A stretch of DNA of 8,168 nt from Defluviitaleaceae bacterium (GTDB lineage: Bacteria; Bacillota; Clostridia; Lachnospirales; WQUN01): assembly GCA_009783525.1 (NCBI GenBank), contig WRDG01000095.1:1-8168 (forward strand), written 5' to 3'. Numbering within the stretch: position 1 is the first letter of the stretch; each line of letters opens with the position of its first letter. The translations under genes and the position numbers were made by a program. The notes under the pieces were generated by a model. The model was not told the origin of the DNA and did no database searches. It saw nothing but the letters and a program-made list of their open reading frames with translations. Of the stretch, positions 6,161-8,168 are shown in pieces.

Positions 6161-8168
6161 ATGGATAAAAAGATAAACGATTGTTTGCAAAAAAAGGTCA
6201 GCCATTTTTACCTTGACGGGTTTTATTCAAGCAAGCTGGGCGATATTGCCGCACGCGGCGAAGATTCTGTATACATGGGTTTGCGCGAAGCTTACGGACG
6301 CAAAAATTTTTACGAGCATACGCCGGTATTTATAAGCCGGGGCCACATTATCGCAGGCGAGCTGAACAAAAGCGCGGGAACAGAAATTGCGTTTATATCG
6401 ACCAACAACGGCAGCATACACGATATAAGAAAAAACTTCGTCGAACAATTGCTCGAAGATGAAAACGAAAGCCCGGAAACAAAGCGATTCGTAAAAAAAG
6501 CGGCGGAGTGCATAGCTTCATACGGCATTTGGGTTGACAGGCACGAATCGGCTTCGGAAGAGGAGCGTTTGGTTGAAGCGAGCGGCGCGGCCGGGGCGCA
6601 GGGATATAACGGACATTTGGCGATGGACTTCGGATATTTTTTATCGCGCGGCATAGATGGAATAGCGGAAGACATAAACAACTGCGCAAAAAAAATAAAC
6701 CGCCCGGAATTTTTCGAAGCGCTCGGCGTAACCGCGGCAGGCATCGGCAGTTATATAAAACGCCACGGCGAATACGCCGCCGCCTGCATCGGCGAGGACG
6801 GTTACGACTGCGCGCAAATGTCGGCGCTTTCGGAAGCGTGTCTTAACATAGCGGCAAAGCCGGCGTCTAATTTTTACGAAGCGGTTCAATACCAATGGTT
6901 TTTAATGACGCTTGCGGATTATGATTCTTACGGGCGTTACGATCAATATATGTTTCCGTATTATGAGCGGGATATAAAAAACAACGTCATAACGCGCGGA
7001 CAAGCGAAAGAATATGTAAAGGACATGCTGCGCCGCGCAGACGAATGCGGCGGCATACTAAACATGACAATAGGCGGCAAAACGCCGGACGGATTTAGCG
7101 CGGTAAACGATTTGACATTTTTGATTATGGAAGCCACCCGCGAACTCGGCTTTAAGGCGCCTAACCTATGCCTGCGTATATCCGCGGATTCCGGCGAAAA
7201 ATTATGGAACGAAGCGATTGACGGATTGTCCCGCGGCCAATCAATTCCCGCTTTGTATAACGACGAAACATTTATCCCCATGATGCGCCGCGCGGGCTTT
7301 AACGAAAACGACGCCAATAATTATACGCTTGCGGGCTGCAGCCAAGCGGTCGTACCCTATATATCAAACCTAAACTGCGACGTAGGACTGTACAACCCCG
7401 CCAAGATGCTCGACCTCGCGCTGCACGACGGATTCGATACGAAACTCGGCAAGCAGGTCGGCCCGCATACGGGAAACGCAAAAACGTTTTCAAGTTTCGC
7501 TCAAATATATGATGCGTATTGCGGGCAAATGAAATATTGCGTAGCAAAAGGCGCGGCATTAAACAATCATGACATCGCGGCGCGAAAAAAAATACTTTCT
7601 TCCGTCAGGACCCTCCTCATGCCCGAATGCATAGAAAAAGGGCTCGGCGTGTTGGAAGGCGGCTGCACGTATTACGGCATACAAGGCGAAGTGATCGGTT
7701 TGACCAACGCTTCCGATTCGTTAGCGGCAATAAATCATCTTGTTTTTGAAAAAAATTTATTGTCTTTAGCGGAATTGATTGACGCAATCGACTCAAATTT
7801 CGACGGTAATGAAAGAATAAAAAAAATGTGCGAGAACGCGCCCAAATTCGGAAACGGCATTAAGGAAGCCGATGATTTGCGCGCCCGCATCACAAAAGAA
7901 TTTTATAGCGAGCTTACGTCATGCCCTGCGGAATTTAACGGCACGCATTGGCCGGGCGAAGTTATTTTTGTTTATCATATGGGTTGCGGCGAAGCGGTCG
8001 GCGCGCTGCCCGACGGACGCGGCGCAGCCCAACCGCTTGCAGATTCGGCGGGGCCGAGCCAGGGCAGCGACATAAACGGCGCGACGCGAATGCTCGCTTC
8101 ATGCGCCGCTTTGCCTCACGACGAATCCTACTACACGAGCATCAACGTCAACATAAAATTCCCAATGG
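6161..8168 (+). CDS. Glycyl radical enzyme of the pyruvate formate-lyase superfamily, C-terminus cut off; atypical Cys-Ser-Gln active site
   Basis: The frame stays open to the window end, giving 669 residues; full members have about 780-830, so roughly the last 100-plus, including the glycyl-radical loop, are missing. Family landmarks run in order: GHLAMDFGYFLSRGIDGI at 151-168, GRYDQYMFPYYERD at 258-271, NMTIGG at 301-306, APNLCLRI at 333-340, PALYNDE at 363-369, AGCSQAVVPY at 391-400 (thiyl Cys393), GLYNPAKMLDLAL at 409-421, SDSLAAINHLVFE at 518-530, APKFGNG at 560-566 and GALPDGR at 614-620. This is the dehydratase/decarboxylase/lyase side of the family, not classical pyruvate formate-lyase, which has Cys-Cys. 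However, Gln395 stands where glycerol, choline, hydroxyproline and hydroxyphenylacetate enzymes have a catalytic Glu. The N-terminus and the segment before 301 are shorter than usual, and there is no microcompartment-targeting extension. Substrate is unknown. The enzyme would need a radical-SAM activase and anoxic conditions. It is probably co-transcribed with the YbxB-like gene 18 bases upstream. Confidence 0.9.
   Translation, partial: MDKKINDCLQKKVSHFYLDGFYSSKLGDIAARGEDSVYMGLREAYGRKNFYEHTPVFISRGHIIAGELNKSAGTEIAFISTNNGSIHDIRKNFVEQLLEDENESPETKRFVKKAAECIASYGIWVDRHESASEEERLVEASGAAGAQGYNGHLAMDFGYFLSRGIDGIAEDINNCAKKINRPEFFEALGVTAAGIGSYIKRHGEYAAACIGEDGYDCAQMSALSEACLNIAAKPASNFYEAVQYQWFLMTLADYDSYGRYDQYMFPYYERDIKNNVITRGQAKEYVKDMLRRADECGGILNMTIGGKTPDGFSAVNDLTFLIMEATRELGFKAPNLCLRISADSGEKLWNEAIDGLSRGQSIPALYNDETFIPMMRRAGFNENDANNYTLAGCSQAVVPYISNLNCDVGLYNPAKMLDLALHDGFDTKLGKQVGPHTGNAKTFSSFAQIYDAYCGQMKYCVAKGAALNNHDIAARKKILSSVRTLLMPECIEKGLGVLEGGCTYYGIQGEVIGLTNASDSLAAINHLVFEKNLLSLAELIDAIDSNFDGNERIKKMCENAPKFGNGIKEADDLRARITKEFYSELTSCPAEFNGTHWPGEVIFVYHMGCGEAVGALPDGRGAAQPLADSAGPSQGSDINGATRMLASCAALPHDESYYTSINVNIKFPM

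Noticed and set aside
6138..6163. Possible single fused protein of methyltransferase and glycyl radical enzyme, since both are in the same frame
   Set aside because: A TAA stop separates them, the second gene has its own ribosome site and ATG, and each part matches a stand-alone family.
6227..7559. Several open frames of 70-145 codons on the minus strand inside the glycyl radical enzyme gene
   Set aside because: They are low-complexity or Arg/Ser-rich shadow translations opposite a clear conserved protein. They have no recognisable domains.
7872..8075. A 67-codon plus-strand frame overlapping the end of the glycyl radical enzyme gene
   Set aside because: It overlaps well-conserved coding sequence in another frame and has a composition typical of an out-of-frame reading.

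Overview
The window looks like chromosomal DNA of an anaerobic, low-to-moderate-GC bacterium of the Bacillota (Clostridia-like). The support is the strong AGGAGG-type ribosome sites, a membrane-anchored GH18 protein of the kind spore-formers carry, two methyltransferases resembling Bacillus YqeM and YbxB, and an oxygen-sensitive glycyl radical enzyme. This placement is inferred from gene content, not from a marker gene. No RNA gene, insertion sequence, CRISPR array or long repeat was seen.

Layout. The left two thirds (1-5462) is read on the minus strand. In order of transcription it holds a YqeM-like SAM methyltransferase (5462-4719), glycogen phosphorylase glgP (4574-2109), a membrane-anchored GH18 glycosidase (2106-451) that begins 2 bases after the glgP stop, and the N-terminal 116 residues of a two-helix membrane sensor with a HAMP-like segment (348-1, cut by the window edge). 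The right third (5552-8168) is read on the plus strand. It holds a YbxB/RsmC-like methyltransferase, then after 18 bases a glycyl radical enzyme of the dehydratase/decarboxylase-like class, cut at its C-terminal end. The two blocks diverge from an 89-base AT-rich gap.

Three starts differ from the longest open frame. glgP and the YqeM-like gene start at internal ATGs that carry ribosome sites. The YbxB-like gene most likely starts at a CTG: it has a purine-rich ribosome site at correct spacing, and starting there restores the short N-terminus expected of the family.

How the genes may work together. glgP and the GH18 gene look translationally coupled, pairing cytoplasmic storage-glucan phosphorolysis with a protein that should act outside the membrane; no shared pathway is evident. 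The most unusual item is the glycyl radical enzyme. It has the family scaffold, but Cys-Ser-Gln where known dehydratases and decarboxylases have Cys-x-Glu and pyruvate formate-lyase has Cys-Cys. Its substrate cannot be named from this window. Its glycyl loop and any activase would lie past the right edge.
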